64,000 nt of DNA from Marinobacter lipolyticus SM19 (GCF_000397065.2 NZ_KE007306.1:138813-202812); one strand, 5' to 3'; positions 26,502 through 35,681 are shown, counted from the first letter of the stretch. The notes: a model not told the origin generated them from the sequence alone. A program made the numbers and translations.

Positions 26502-27758
26502 ATGCAGGATCACACCAACGACCCGATCTGGAAGCAGGCTATAGCGGGCTCGCAAATGCTGCTGGTGGCCTTTGGCGCGCTGGTGCTGATGCCACTGATC
26601 ACCGGCCTCGATCCCAACGTCGCCCTGTTTACTGCCGGCCTCGGCACGCTGATCTTCCACATCGTTACCGGCGGTCAAATTCCCATCTTTCTTGCCTCCT
26701 CGTTTGCTTTTATCGCCCCGGTGATAGCTGCCAAGGGCCGTTTCGGCCTGGAAGAAACCATGGGCGGCCTGATGGCTGCAGGTATTCTCTATATCATTCT
26801 GAGCGGTGCTGTCCGGCTTCGCGGTACCGGATTCGTTACCCGGCTGCTGCCACCCGTGGTGATCGGCCCAGTCATCATGGTGATCGGCCTGGGGCTTGCG
26901 CCGGTGGCTGTGCATATGGCCTCGGGTCGTAGTGGCGACGGCGCCGCTGAACTGGTGCCCTATGACACAGCCATCTGGATTGCGATGATTTCCTTGGTGG
27001 TGACCGTCATCATGTCGGTGTGGGCAAAAGGCATTTTCCGCCTGATTCCTATCATGTTTGGCGTGATCGTCGGCTATACCCTCTCCGCTTTTGCCGGCGT
27101 CGTGGATCTGACGCCCGTGCGCGAGGCACCCTGGTTCGCCGTTCCGAATTTTGTCGCACCGGCCTTCAGCTGGAGCGCCATCCTGTTCATGATCCCGGTG
27201 GCTATTGCACCGGCCATTGAACACATTGGCGACATCCTTGCCATCGGCAACGTGACCCGCAAGAACTACCTGGAAAAGCCTGGCCTGCACCGCACCCTGC
27301 TGGGTGACGGCCTGGCCACCAGCGCTGCATCCCTGCTGGGCGGACCACCCAACACCACCTACTCGGAAGTCACAGGCGCCGTGGTACTGACCCGCAATTT
27401 CAACCCGAAAGTGATGTGGTGGGCCGCGATCATTGCGATTACCCTGGCCTTCGTCGGCAAATTCGGCGCGGCCCTGCAAACCATCCCGGTACCGGTAATG
27501 GGCGGCATCCTCTGCCTGCTGTTCGGCTCCATTGCGGTGGTCGGCCTGAATACCCTGATCCGCCACCAGGTCGACCTGTCCCAGTCGCGCAACCTGGTGA
27601 TCGTTGCCATCACCCTGGTGTTCGGCATCGGCGGCATGGCCATCGGCCAGTTCGAAGGCATTGCCCTGAGCGCCGTGGTGGCGGTTGCCCTTAACCTGAT
27701 ACTGCCAGGCACACGTGAAGCCTGGGGAAAGGCCATCTATGAGCAAAAAGCCGACTGA
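26502..27758 (+). CDS. uraA: UraA-type uracil:cation symporter
   Basis: A 418-residue permease of the nucleobase-ascorbate transporter (NCS2) family with about fourteen membrane segments. The family motif region is present as [19 protein letters not shown], which matches the uracil branch (NTTYSEN-G) rather than the xanthine branch. It imports uracil for Upp encoded immediately upstream. Its last 20 bases overlap the following methyltransferase gene. Xanthine or thymine transport cannot be excluded, but the partner gene favours uracil. Confidence 0.93.
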   Translation: MQDHTNDPIWKQAIAGSQMLLVAFGALVLMPLITGLDPNVALFTAGLGTLIFHIVTGGQIPIFLASSFAFIAPVIAAKGRFGLEETMGGLMAAGILYIILSGAVRLRGTGFVTRLLPPVVIGPVIMVIGLGLAPVAVHMASGRSGDGAAELVPYDTAIWIAMISLVVTVIMSVWAKGIFRLIPIMFGVIVGYTLSAFAGVVDLTPVREAPWFAVPNFVAPAFSWSAILFMIPVAIAPAIEHIGDILAIGNVTRKNYLEKPGLHRTLLGDGLATSAASLLGGPPNTTYSEVTGAVVLTRNFNPKVMWWAAIIAITLAFVGKFGAALQTIPVPVMGGILCLLFGSIAVVGLNTLIRHQVDLSQSRNLVIVAITLVFGIGGMAIGQFEGIALSAVVAVALNLILPGTREAWGKAIYEQKAD

Positions 27759-28593
27759 CAGTTCCGGCATCAGCTTTACCGCCCTCTACACCGGTGCCGT
27801 CTGGCACCGGAACGGGCTGTCCGATGACGTCCTGACCACCGAACAGGGTCGTTGGCTCTATCACCTGATGAGCCCCTTCGAAACCGCCAGCAAGGCGGCC
27901 ATCGGCGGCAACATCCGCACCTTCCTGCTGCAACGGCACCTGATCATCGACCATTTGATCGACCAGGCGATTCAGGAAGACGACGTCGACCAGGTACTGG
28001 AAATCGCCTGCGGCATGTCCCCCAGAGGCATCCGATTGCGGGAGAAACACCCAGGCATCAAAATGGTCGAAGCCGATTTGCCCGACATGGCCGCCCGCAA
28101 AGCGGCCCGCCTCCTGGCGGCAGGTCACCTCGGCGAGCAACACCAGGTCACCCCCATTGATATCCTGGCCGACAGCGGCGAGAACACCCTGGAAGCCGTA
28201 GTCGCCCGCACCTTCAACAACACCAAACCTATAGTGGTCGTCACCGAGGGGCTGACCAGCTACTTCTCCCTGGAAGTCATCACCGAATTCTGGAAACGCC
28301 TGGCCAAAATCCTGGCTGACCGCCCCGGTTCGGTGTACCTCTCAGAAAGTTACCTGATGCCAAAGCAACCGCTGCTACGTTCTTCCCTCAAAACCCTCGG
28401 AGGCCTCCTGGGCACCATGACACGCAGCCAGGTCAGCTTCCACTTCGACGATGACCAGCAGGCGCGAAACCACTTCCAGGCCAGCGGGTTCCCTTCCGTT
28501 CGCGTCTACAACCCCAGCGAGTTCTACGGCCTGCTGCCAATCCCTGAAAGCCGGCATGATCCTATGGTTCGGGTTATTGGTGCTCGGGTCTGA
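27739..28593 (+). CDS. class I SAM-dependent methyltransferase, leucine-carboxyl-methyltransferase-like
   Basis: A 284-residue protein with the AdoMet motif VLEIACGMSPRGIRL, an acidic strand VEADLPD, and TEGLTSYFS and SVYLSES segments typical of the PPM1/leucine carboxyl methyltransferase and polyketide O-methyltransferase group. The start at 27739 has AAAGG eight bases upstream and overlaps the end of uraA, so it belongs to the upp-uraA transcript. No substrate can be read from the sequence, and a link with uracil metabolism is only suggested by the overlap. It ends 20 bases before a large palindromic repeat. Confidence 0.8.
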   Translation: MSKKPTDSSGISFTALYTGAVWHRNGLSDDVLTTEQGRWLYHLMSPFETASKAAIGGNIRTFLLQRHLIIDHLIDQAIQEDDVDQVLEIACGMSPRGIRLREKHPGIKMVEADLPDMAARKAARLLAAGHLGEQHQVTPIDILADSGENTLEAVVARTFNNTKPIVVVTEGLTSYFSLEVITEFWKRLAKILADRPGSVYLSESYLMPKQPLLRSSLKTLGGLLGTMTRSQVSFHFDDDQQARNHFQASGFPSVRVYNPSEFYGLLPIPESRHDPMVRVIGARV

Positions 28594-28612
28594 GTTTGGG
28601 CTTTTTGATCTT

Positions 28613-28768
28613 GTAGCCTGACGGTTTCGGTGAAGGGTGGTTGTGGTTGCCCCCTCCCAAAAATTTCGGAGGCCATGGATGGCCGGAGAGAAGCGCACAT
28701 GGATGTGCTCGTAGCGGTTTTTGGGAGGGGGCAACCACAACCACCCTACCCCACAACCATCAGGCTAC
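28613..28768. repeat. compound palindromic repeat between convergent genes
   Basis: The element has nested inverted repeats. The outer arms (28613-28626 and 28755-28768) match at 13 of 14 bases. The inner arms (28634-28663 and 28718-28747) are a perfect 30-base inverted repeat ending inward in five A/T bases. The 54-base core holds two more hairpins with the same CATGGATG centre: 28671-28684 and 28695-28708. It lies between the convergent methyltransferase and flhB genes and could terminate both. Its build (long variable arms around a structured core) recalls repetitive extragenic palindromes; a mobile origin is inferred. Confidence 0.85.
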
Positions 28769-28778
28769 GAAAACAAGC

Positions 28779-29915
28779 TCAAACATCCCGCCGCATATCC
28801 GGCGGAATCGGAAAGTCCGGTATACCGGGCCGGTCACCGCGCCCCTTGCGGAACTGCCGCAGCTGGAAGACGTAGGCCAGCACCTGGGCAATGGCCATGT
28901 AGAGGCCATCGGGAATCTCTCCCCCGACCTCGGTGTTGTGATACACCGCCCGGGTCAGCGGCGGCGTTCTCAGAATCTCGACTTTGTTCTCGCGGGCAAT
29001 CTCCATGATCTTGAACGCCATCTCATCAGCGCCCTTGGCCACCACAATCGGCGCCGCCATGGATTTTTGGTCATACTTCAGGGCCACGGCATAATGGGTC
29101 GGGTTGGTGATGACCACATCGGCGCCCGGCACGTCCTGCATCATCCGGCGCTGGGCCATTTCACGTTGCAGTTGGCGGATACGGCCCTTCACTTCCGGCT
29201 TACCTTCGGTGTCCTTGAACTCGTCTTTCACCTCCTGCTTTGTCATGCGCAGTTTCTTCTGGTGATCGAAGATCTGGAACGGCACATCGATGGCGGCGAT
29301 GATGATAGTCGCGGCAGACAGGAAGAAGAAGGTCCATCCCAGGGTCCAGAGTACATGCTCCATGGCCGGGATCGCAGGTTCCTCGGCAATGCTCAGCAGA
29401 TCGTCTGTCCGCAGATTGAGGATCAGGATAGCGAGTGCCAGCACCAGCCCCACTTTCAGGATGGCCTTGACCAGTTCGATCACCGACCGCAGGGAGAACA
29501 TGCGTTTCAGGCCCTTGATCGGGTCCATGCGGTTGAGCTTGGGCGCTATGGCTTTGCCGCTGAACAACAGGCCGCCGATACCGATGGAGCCGGCGATGGC
29601 GGCAACCAGGAGCAGGATCAGGATCGGTGACAGGGCAAGTGCCGCTTCTTTGGCGGAGGCCAGGAGCTGTATGCTCATGTGGCGGGTATCGAAGATGGCG
29701 GAGCGTTCCAGGACGAAGCTGTCGCGCATGATGTTTTCGAGGGAGGCGCCCAGGCTGGCGCCAAACATCAGCAGGCCGCCAGCACCGGCCATCAGCACGG
29801 CCATGGTGGCCAGCTCTTTCGAACGGGCGGTCTGGCCGTCCTCCTTGGCTTTTTCCAGCCTTCGGGGGGTGGCCTCTTCCGTTTTTTCCTGACTGTTGTC
29901 GTTTTCTTCAGCCAT
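28779..29915 (-). CDS. flhB: FlhB, flagellar export switch protein
   Basis: A 378-residue protein with four membrane helices and the cytoplasmic autocleavage site NPTH at residues 271-274 (VVITNPTHYAVALKY). Cleavage after N271 lets FliK switch the export apparatus from hook to filament substrates. The N-terminal EKTEEATPRRLEKAKEDGQ is the family's conserved start. The ATG shares one base with the fliR stop. It is the last gene of the fliKLMNOPQR-flhB operon, ending about 10 bases from the palindromic repeat. Confidence 0.97.
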   Translation of the reverse strand: MAEENDNSQEKTEEATPRRLEKAKEDGQTARSKELATMAVLMAGAGGLLMFGASLGASLENIMRDSFVLERSAIFDTRHMSIQLLASAKEAALALSPILILLLVAAIAGSIGIGGLLFSGKAIAPKLNRMDPIKGLKRMFSLRSVIELVKAILKVGLVLALAILILNLRTDDLLSIAEEPAIPAMEHVLWTLGWTFFFLSAATIIIAAIDVPFQIFDHQKKLRMTKQEVKDEFKDTEGKPEVKGRIRQLQREMAQRRMMQDVPGADVVITNPTHYAVALKYDQKSMAAPIVVAKGADEMAFKIMEIARENKVEILRTPPLTRAVYHNTEVGGEIPDGLYMAIAQVLAYVFQLRQFRKGRGDRPGIPDFPIPPDMRRDV

Positions 29916-30700
29916 CAGGGCTGCCCTTGCAGGTTCCGCATGAACTCAAAGGTTTCTCGAGTGTACTGTTCGAAGTGCGGCAGAAAATTGGCGTGCAGCA
30001 CCCATATGGAGAACAGTCCAAAAATCAGGCCAATTGGAAAGCCCAGGGCGAAAATATTCATCTGAGGGGCCGCTCGGGTCATCACGCCGAACGCAATACT
30101 GACGATCAGAACGGCGGAGACCGCGGGTAATGCGAGCAGCATGGCGGACACGAACATCCAGCTGACGCGGTGTGCCAGTTCCCAGACCCCGACCTGACCC
30201 AGGCCTTCAAAGCCGACAGGCAGCGTCCGGAAGCTTTCGATGAAAATTTCGAACATCACCAGATGGCCGTTCATGGCGAGGAACAGCAGGGTGATGGTGA
30301 TGGTGTAGATCTGGGATAGCACCGGGACGTTGACGCCGTTGGCGGGGTCGACCATGGAGGCGAAGCCCAGGCCCATTTGCATGGCGATCATCTGGCCGGC
30401 GACGACGAAGAGTTGCCACAGAGCGGTCATGGCGAATCCCATGCCCACGCCGATGAGAATTTGTTGCAGGGTGATCACCACTGCGTCGGCACTGAATGCT
30501 TCCACCTGGGGTGCCGGCGGGAGCAACGGCACGATGAGGATGGTGATGAGCAGGGCCAGCCCCAGGCGTGCTCTGGCCGGTACCAACTGAGTGCCGAAGA
30601 TGGGGACGACCATCAGGAAACTCGCGATGCGAAACAGGGGCCAAAGGTGCTGTCCAACCCACTGGCCGATCAGGTCAGCGCTGATTTCGGTCGGTATCAT
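29915..30700 (-). CDS. fliR: FliR, flagellar export gate membrane protein
   Basis: A 261-residue protein with about six hydrophobic segments, including LLITILIVPLLP, MAMNGHLVMFEIFIESF and AFGVMTRAAPQMNIFALGFP, the last a strong FliR/SpaR signature. FliP, FliQ and FliR form the core channel of the flagellar type III export gate. The ATG at 30698-30700 lies three bases after the fliQ stop; a TTG one codon earlier is less likely. The ribosome site is poor, as expected for a coupled gene. Confidence 0.96.
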   Translation of the reverse strand: MIPTEISADLIGQWVGQHLWPLFRIASFLMVVPIFGTQLVPARARLGLALLITILIVPLLPPAPQVEAFSADAVVITLQQILIGVGMGFAMTALWQLFVVAGQMIAMQMGLGFASMVDPANGVNVPVLSQIYTITITLLFLAMNGHLVMFEIFIESFRTLPVGFEGLGQVGVWELAHRVSWMFVSAMLLALPAVSAVLIVSIAFGVMTRAAPQMNIFALGFPIGLIFGLFSIWVLHANFLPHFEQYTRETFEFMRNLQGQP

Positions 30701-30703
30701 CAA

Positions 30704-30973
30704 TCAGCCAATCAGGTAGGGAATGCTGGTTATCAAGCCTTCCGCGTGATCGAGCAGTTTGGTCAACATCCACGGGCCGGCGGCGATGATGACGATCAGG
30801 GTAACCATCAGTCGCGGCAGGAAACTGAGGGTCTGTTCGTTGATCTGTGTAGCGGCCTGGAAGGTGCTGACCACCAGACCGATCACCAGGCCAGGGCCGA
30901 TGATGACGCCAGACAACAACACGATCATCCACAACGCTTCACGGACGATGTCTATGACGGTTTCCGGGGTCAT
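30704..30973 (-). CDS. fliQ: FliQ, flagellar export gate membrane protein
   Basis: An 89-residue protein with two membrane helices (about 16-38 and 54-76). The MTPETVIDIVREALWMIVLL start and the VSTFQAATQINEQTLSFLPR loop are typical of FliQ. It packs around FliP and FliR in the export channel. Length equals the usual 89 residues of the family. Confidence 0.97.
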   Translation of the reverse strand: MTPETVIDIVREALWMIVLLSGVIIGPGLVIGLVVSTFQAATQINEQTLSFLPRLMVTLIVIIAAGPWMLTKLLDHAEGLITSIPYLIG

Positions 30974-30982
30974 ACGCGGCTC

Positions 30983-31747
30983 CTATATCCCGTAACTGGC
31001 GGCCAATGTACCCATGATCAACGCCCAGCCGTCCACCAGGACGAAGAGCATGATCTTGAACGGCAGCGAGATAATGATCGGTGACAGCATCATCATGCCC
31101 ATGGCCATCAGCACGCTGGCCACGACCATGTCGATGATCAGGAAGGGAATAAACAGTATGAAGCCAATCTGGAAGGCGGTTTTCAGCTCGCTGGTGACAA
31201 ACGCGGGCAACAGCACCCAGAAGGACACATCCTCCGGCGAATCATACTGTTCGTCCGCAATACGCATAAACAGCCCGAGGTCGCTTTCCCGGGTCTGGCC
31301 CAACATGAATTGGCGGAACGGCATGCTGGCGCGTTCGACCGCTTCCAGCGAGGTAATCTCTTCGGTCATATAGGGTTGCAGGCCAACCCGGTTTGCCTCT
31401 TCCAGTACTGGTTTCATGATGAAGATACTGAGGAACAGGGCCAGCCCCAAGAGAATCTGGTTGGACGGAGTCGCTTGCAACCCCAGGGCCTGACGCAGGA
31501 TGGCAAACACGACGATGATGCGGGTGAACGACGTCATCATCATCAACATGGCTGGCAGAAACGTCAGCGCGGTCATCAGCGCCAGGATCTGCAGGGTAAC
31601 GGAATACTCCTGCACACCCTGCTCCTCGCCCGGAGTCATGGTAAACGCGGGAATGCCGGGAAGGTCCGCGAATACCGCCGGACTCCAGCCCGCCAACAGA
31701 ATCAGGGGTGTCAGGTAAAGGCATCGCTTCAGGTAAACCGGAATCAT
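30983..31747 (-). CDS. fliP: FliP, flagellar export gate protein
   Basis: A 254-residue protein with an N-terminal signal sequence ([20 protein letters not shown] to about residue 26) and four later membrane helices. [18 protein letters not shown] and the [24 protein letters not shown] tail are FliP hallmarks. The ATG at 31745-31747 has AAGG eight bases upstream. An ATG 45 bases earlier lies inside fliO and would spoil the signal sequence. Confidence 0.97.
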   Translation of the reverse strand: MIPVYLKRCLYLTPLILLAGWSPAVFADLPGIPAFTMTPGEEQGVQEYSVTLQILALMTALTFLPAMLMMMTSFTRIIVVFAILRQALGLQATPSNQILLGLALFLSIFIMKPVLEEANRVGLQPYMTEEITSLEAVERASMPFRQFMLGQTRESDLGLFMRIADEQYDSPEDVSFWVLLPAFVTSELKTAFQIGFILFIPFLIIDMVVASVLMAMGMMMLSPIIISLPFKIMLFVLVDGWALIMGTLAASYGI

Positions 31748-31751
31748 CGGG

Positions 31752-32228
31752 TCAGCCTTCCTTCGATGATGGAGCGTTCCAGGACTTGCCAATCATGCCC
31801 TGCAGGCGGCGGGCAAAGTCACTGGAAGAGCCCTGGCCAGGGGTAACGACCGGCTCGTCAAACACGTGCAGGGTGCGGATGGCGGAAGGGGTGATGCCCA
31901 CCAGTATCTGCGTACCACCCACGTCGATCAGGGCGATACGTTCCCGGGCGCCCAAAGCCATGACGGAAACCACCTTGATGGCCTGGTTGTTCATGCCGGT
32001 CATACCATTCATGCGACGAATGATCCAGGCGCAGCCGTATATGATCGCAATGACCGCAAGCAGGCCTCCGCCCAGGCTCAGCATGGTGATCAGAGTGTCC
32101 GGAGCCCGATTACTCTCTTCCCGCACGGGGGGTTCTTCTGCCAGTGCCAATACTGGCAGCAATCCAGCCAGGACAACCATGCCGAAGCCGCGCCAGCGCC
32201 GGCTGAAGAGTCCGCTCATCTGCGCCAT
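31752..32228 (-). CDS. fliO: FliO, flagellar export assembly factor
   Basis: A 158-residue protein with an N-terminal hydrophobic signal-like segment, a second membrane helix ([26 protein letters not shown]) and a small cytoplasmic domain with [26 protein letters not shown], the FliO core. FliO helps FliP assemble. The ATG at 32226-32228 follows the fliN stop at 32230 directly; the upstream in-frame region overlaps fliN in another frame and is not FliO-like. An ATG three codons later is also possible. Confidence 0.92.
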   Translation of the reverse strand: MAQMSGLFSRRWRGFGMVVLAGLLPVLALAEEPPVREESNRAPDTLITMLSLGGGLLAVIAIIYGCAWIIRRMNGMTGMNNQAIKVVSVMALGARERIALIDVGGTQILVGITPSAIRTLHVFDEPVVTPGQGSSSDFARRLQGMIGKSWNAPSSKEG

Positions 32229-32229
32229 A

Positions 32230-32733
32230 CTACTTCTGCAACCGCTTGATCCGCTCGCCCGGACTGATGACGTCGGTGAGTCGAATGCCGAACTTTTCGT
32301 TAACCATGACAACCTCACCATGGGCGATAAGGGTGCCATTAACCAGTACATCCAGAGGTTCACCCGCCAGGCGATCCAGCTCAATAACGGAGCCCTGATT
32401 CAACTGCAACAGGTTACGAATCGGAATCTGGGTGTTGCCCACTTCCATCGAAATTGTGACTGGAATGTCCAGAATGACGTCCATATCCGGCGCAGGTCCA
32501 CTGCCGTGGGTCACACCGGTGGTTTCATCGAACTCCTCCATCGGCGCGGCGCGGACGTTGTCATCGCTACCCTCGCCTTCCTCGGACGGCTCCGCTTCAG
32601 CCATGGCCGCGGCCCATTCATCCTCGCGGGAACCGCCGTCGTCACCGGACTCTTCCATGGCGGATTCCCACTCAGCTGCGAGCTTTTCGTCTTCGCTCAG
32701 TTCCTGATCGTCTTTTTTGTCGTCGTCAGCCAT
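32230..32733 (-). CDS. fliN: FliN, flagellar switch C-ring protein
   Basis: A 167-residue protein: a long acidic N-terminal extension (about 1-80, rich in Asp and Glu) followed by the SpoA/FliN domain (VILDIPVTISMEVGNTQIPI, then RNLLQLNQGSVIELDRLAGEPLDVLVNGTLIAHGEV). FliN forms the base of the C-ring with FliM and FliG and docks the export ATPase through FliH. The start overlaps the end of fliM by 8 bases. Confidence 0.96.
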   Translation of the reverse strand: MADDDKKDDQELSEDEKLAAEWESAMEESGDDGGSREDEWAAAMAEAEPSEEGEGSDDNVRAAPMEEFDETTGVTHGSGPAPDMDVILDIPVTISMEVGNTQIPIRNLLQLNQGSVIELDRLAGEPLDVLVNGTLIAHGEVVMVNEKFGIRLTDVISPGERIKRLQK

Positions 32734-33724
32734 TGCGTCCCACCTTCAGTTGTTTCTTGACCCTGGGCAGCGTTGCCCGTTCGTGAATTCTCAGTGCCAG
32801 TTTTCCGTCACGGGTTCCCATGGTGGCCTTGTAGATCGGAATGCCATTGGCGGTGACCGTCAGAAAATCGGGAACTTCCACCGGTATGATGTCACCGGCC
32901 TTCATCTTGGCGATGTCACGCAATGATATCCGTCGGCGACAGACCGTGGAGTTGACCGGCACGTTGACTTCCTTGATGTCTTCCTGCAAGGCGTTGACCC
33001 AGCGTTCATCAACATCGTCAATGTCACTCTGAACCCCGGCATCCAGTACATCCCGAATGGGCTCTATCATGGAGTATGGCAGCGCCATATGCAGTTCACC
33101 GCCACCACCATCCAGCTCGATGTGGAATGTGCTCACAACCACCACTTCGCTGGGGCTGACGATGTTTGCCATGGCGGGATTCACCTCAGAACTGAGGTAC
33201 TCAAAATCCACCTTCAGTACGGCATGCCAGGCTTCCTTCATGTCATGGAAAACCTGATCCAATACCATCTGCACTATGCGGGTTTCGGTTGGCGTAAATT
33301 CGCGACCTTCGATCTTGGCGTGCCGTCCCTCGCCGCCAAAGAAGTTATCCACCAGTTTGAATACCAGCTTGGCGTCCAGAACAAACAGGGAAGTCCCCCG
33401 CAGTGGGCGGATCTTGCACAGGTTGAGACTGGTAGGCACATACAGAGTGTGTATGTACTCCCCGAACTTCATGATCTGTACGCCCCCGGTCGAGACGTCG
33501 GCATTCCTGCGCAGCAGGTTGAACAGACTGATTCGGGTGTAACGGGCGAAACGCTCGTTGATCATTTCGAGGGTGGGCATCCGCCCACGGACGATCCGGT
33601 CCTGGCTGGCAAGGTCATAGGACTTTATACCGGCTTCATCGGTTTCCTCATAGGTATCGATATCCCCATCATCCACACCGTGGAGAAGGGCATCGATTTC
33701 ATCCTGTGACAGTAGGTCCTGCAT
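32726..33724 (-). CDS. fliM: FliM, flagellar switch C-ring protein
   Basis: A 332-residue protein. The first 16 residues MQDLLSQDEIDALLHG are the CheY-phosphate binding peptide. The middle CheC-like domain includes the GGxG-type region around GEGRHAKIEGREFTPTE, and the C-terminal SpoA domain touches FliN. It translates CheY binding into a change of motor rotation. It follows fliL by 39 bases. Confidence 0.97.
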   Translation of the reverse strand: MQDLLSQDEIDALLHGVDDGDIDTYEETDEAGIKSYDLASQDRIVRGRMPTLEMINERFARYTRISLFNLLRRNADVSTGGVQIMKFGEYIHTLYVPTSLNLCKIRPLRGTSLFVLDAKLVFKLVDNFFGGEGRHAKIEGREFTPTETRIVQMVLDQVFHDMKEAWHAVLKVDFEYLSSEVNPAMANIVSPSEVVVVSTFHIELDGGGGELHMALPYSMIEPIRDVLDAGVQSDIDDVDERWVNALQEDIKEVNVPVNSTVCRRRISLRDIAKMKAGDIIPVEVPDFLTVTANGIPIYKATMGTRDGKLALRIHERATLPRVKKQLKVGRNG

Positions 33725-33763
33725 ACGTTTTCCTGCCCTGACAAGCCGCCCGTTACCGGGGCC

Positions 33764-34276
33764 CTATTGCACCACAAAATTCCTGAACAGCACTCGTGTC
33801 AGAGGCGCTTCCCCTTCTTCCTCGAGCACCTGATTGACAGTCTGCAGCATGCGGTCGGCCAACGCGGTCCTGCCTTCCGGGGTCTGCAACTCCATAAAGT
33901 CGCTGTTTCCAAGCAGCGAAACCAGCTGACTGCGAATCAATGGCCGATGCAGCTCAGCAGCCGCCAGTGTCTGTTCGCTATTGGCTTCCAGCGAAAGATG
34001 GACCTGAGCGTAACGCTGACGGCCGCCATCCGCCTGGATGGTTGTTACCAATGCCTTCTCGATATCCAGATAGACACTGGGTTCGAATACGCTGACCGCC
34101 TCTTCATCTCCAGACGCACCGTCGTCGCTCATCCCCGGCAGCCCCCCACCGAGGAACCAGAGGGTGCCGACCACAGAAAGCCCTACCGCCAGAATGATCA
34201 CCAGCACTAGCAAAATTATTAGCTTCAGCTTGCCCTTTTTGGCCGGCGGCGCTGCAGGGGTGTTGTTTTCAGCCAT
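33764..34276 (-). CDS. fliL: FliL, flagellar basal-body-associated stator partner
   Basis: A 170-residue protein with a single membrane helix (about 18-39, ILLVLVIILAVGLSVVGTLWFL) and a periplasmic domain ending in LTRVLFRNFVVQ, the conserved FliL C terminus. FliL rings surround the stator units and raise motor torque. A predicted sigma-54 promoter lies about 63 bases upstream, so fliL-flhB may be transcribed separately from fliK. Confidence 0.95.
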   Translation of the reverse strand: MAENNTPAAPPAKKGKLKLIILLVLVIILAVGLSVVGTLWFLGGGLPGMSDDGASGDEEAVSVFEPSVYLDIEKALVTTIQADGGRQRYAQVHLSLEANSEQTLAAAELHRPLIRSQLVSLLGNSDFMELQTPEGRTALADRMLQTVNQVLEEEGEAPLTRVLFRNFVVQ

Positions 34277-34337
34277 ATCCTTCCAATCGCCAAAAATCCG
34301 TCATCCGGATGGTTTATCGGTACTTACGGGGTATTCA

Positions 34338-34354
34338 AGCAAAGGTCGGGCCAA
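34338..34354 (-). promoter_or_regulatory. predicted sigma-54 promoter for fliL
   Basis: The minus strand reads TTGGCCCGACCTTTGC: TGGCCCG at -24, GG-N10-GC spacing and TTGC at -12. A 6-base dyad TCGGGC/GCCCGA (34347-34363) overlaps the -24 half. The -12 element is about 63 bases before the fliL start. Confidence 0.65.
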
Positions 34355-34426
34355 AAGCCCGATCCAGCTGATTCAGAACAGCAGTTTAGCGTTGTGGGGA
34401 AGGATGGGCAAAGGAGAATCGAGGAT

Positions 34427-34442
34427 GGGGCCCGAAGGCCCC
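34427..34442 (-). terminator. hairpin downstream of fliK
   Basis: A 6-base GGGGCC/GGCCCC stem closed by a TTCG tetraloop on the minus strand begins 11 bases after the fliK stop. No T run follows, so it is at best a partial terminator or an mRNA-stabilising hairpin between fliK and the fliL promoter. Confidence 0.45.
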
Positions 34443-34452
34443 GCAGAACACT

Positions 34453-35622
34453 TCAGGCAAAAATATCTACTTCGCCTTTCCAGGTCAGATCAAGGTCGCC
34501 GGACTGTGCGCCAGGCTCATCGGAAGAGGCCTCAGCCACATCGTGACCGGAGCGGCTTTCAGGATTATCACTCTCGCCATCGCCCCCCTGTTCCTCGGTT
34601 TGTTGCCGGGACGAATCGGCCACATCGAACTGTTCCAGGGACAATCCCTGCTCGTTGAGCATGTCCCGCAAGCGGTGGCTATGCAGTTCCAACTGATCCC
34701 GGACCACCGGATTGGCGGAGTGTATCGTAATGTTTGCCTGCTCCTGCTGAACCTTGACCCGGACTTCCATGGGGCCCATATCTGGTGGCGTCAAATGGAT
34801 TTCGGCAACGGACAATTTATTGGCAGTCAGCCAGGTCAGTTTCCCCACCAGCTTGTCGCCCCACTCGGCATGCCCGACCGGCACATCCACAGAGGTAGCA
34901 TACCCCTTGAGTCCAGCAGCCTCTGCAGGCGGCCTGGCATTGACCAGCTGTTGAGCGGAGGAATCAGCCAGCGTTTGCAGCCTGCCGGCGGCAAGCAACG
35001 TGGTGCTGTCCTGGACGCGCCCGGACTCCGGGGTCAATGCCGTCAACGCTTCGGTTAGCTGAAAGCCGGTGTTCCCCGGCTGCCCGGGAGTCGTCATTTC
35101 ACCGGGCATGCCCGGCATTTTGCCCACGATACCTGCCAATCCCGGTATCACAGGTGCCTGTCCAATAACGGCTCCAGACTGCGCTGCACCGCCCGATGCA
35201 CCCGCGGCAGGAGTCAGTAATGCCTGCAAATCAGCAAAGGTCGGGATGACAAGTTCCTCAGGCATACCGGCTTCAAGCGGCTGCCCTTCCGGCACCTGGG
35301 TATCTACCGATACCTCACTGTCGGATTCAGACGTCCGCACGGCTGCGCTGTCGTCCGTCCGCGTGCCACGAGCACCGTCTGCCCTGCCCGTGTTATCCAC
35401 CCGGGCGTCCTTTCGGTCTTCAGGGTTGTTGCGAGCTTCCTGACGGCGTTGCGTCTGGTCGCGCTGATCCGCCTGTTTGCGATCCAATCGCTTTTGCTCG
35501 GCGCGGGAAATGGAATCAAACTGGCTATCGCCGGATTTTTCGTGACCCACCGGCGTTTTCTTGCCACCGGTATCGGGCTGCCCTCCCGGGGCTGGGGTTT
35601 GTGGTAAAACCATCTGGGACAT
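34453..35622 (-). CDS. fliK: FliK, flagellar hook-length control protein
   Basis: A 389-residue protein. Residues 1-110 are charged and rich in Asp, Arg and Gln; a Pro/Gly/Ala-rich middle (about 110-240) follows; the C-terminal hook-length domain (LSVAEIHLTPPDMGPMEVRV, then HRLRDMLNEQGLSLEQFDV) is well conserved. FliK is exported, measures hook length and contacts FlhB to switch substrate class. It heads the fliKLMNOPQR-flhB cluster and has its own predicted sigma-54 promoter. AGAGG lies six bases before the ATG. Confidence 0.94.
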   Translation of the reverse strand: MSQMVLPQTPAPGGQPDTGGKKTPVGHEKSGDSQFDSISRAEQKRLDRKQADQRDQTQRRQEARNNPEDRKDARVDNTGRADGARGTRTDDSAAVRTSESDSEVSVDTQVPEGQPLEAGMPEELVIPTFADLQALLTPAAGASGGAAQSGAVIGQAPVIPGLAGIVGKMPGMPGEMTTPGQPGNTGFQLTEALTALTPESGRVQDSTTLLAAGRLQTLADSSAQQLVNARPPAEAAGLKGYATSVDVPVGHAEWGDKLVGKLTWLTANKLSVAEIHLTPPDMGPMEVRVKVQQEQANITIHSANPVVRDQLELHSHRLRDMLNEQGLSLEQFDVADSSRQQTEEQGGDGESDNPESRSGHDVAEASSDEPGAQSGDLDLTWKGEVDIFA

Positions 35623-35681
35623 GGCAACCTCTTGCCGCTCAATCAGGGTTTGAGTTCAGTATTTCCTCGTTACCCGAATTA

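Noticed and set aside
26433..27770. 445-codon open frame opposite upp and uraA
   Set aside because: The composition is that of an antisense frame, and both plus-strand genes are certain.
28630..28875. 81-codon frame reading MDGRREAHMDVL through the repeat
   Set aside because: It crosses the palindrome and the flhB 3' end, so it is a by-product of the repeat.
34309..34325. ACCGATAA on the minus strand upstream of fliL as a sigma-28 -10 box
   Set aside because: The -35 TAAA element is missing at the right distance, while a sigma-54 site fits much better.
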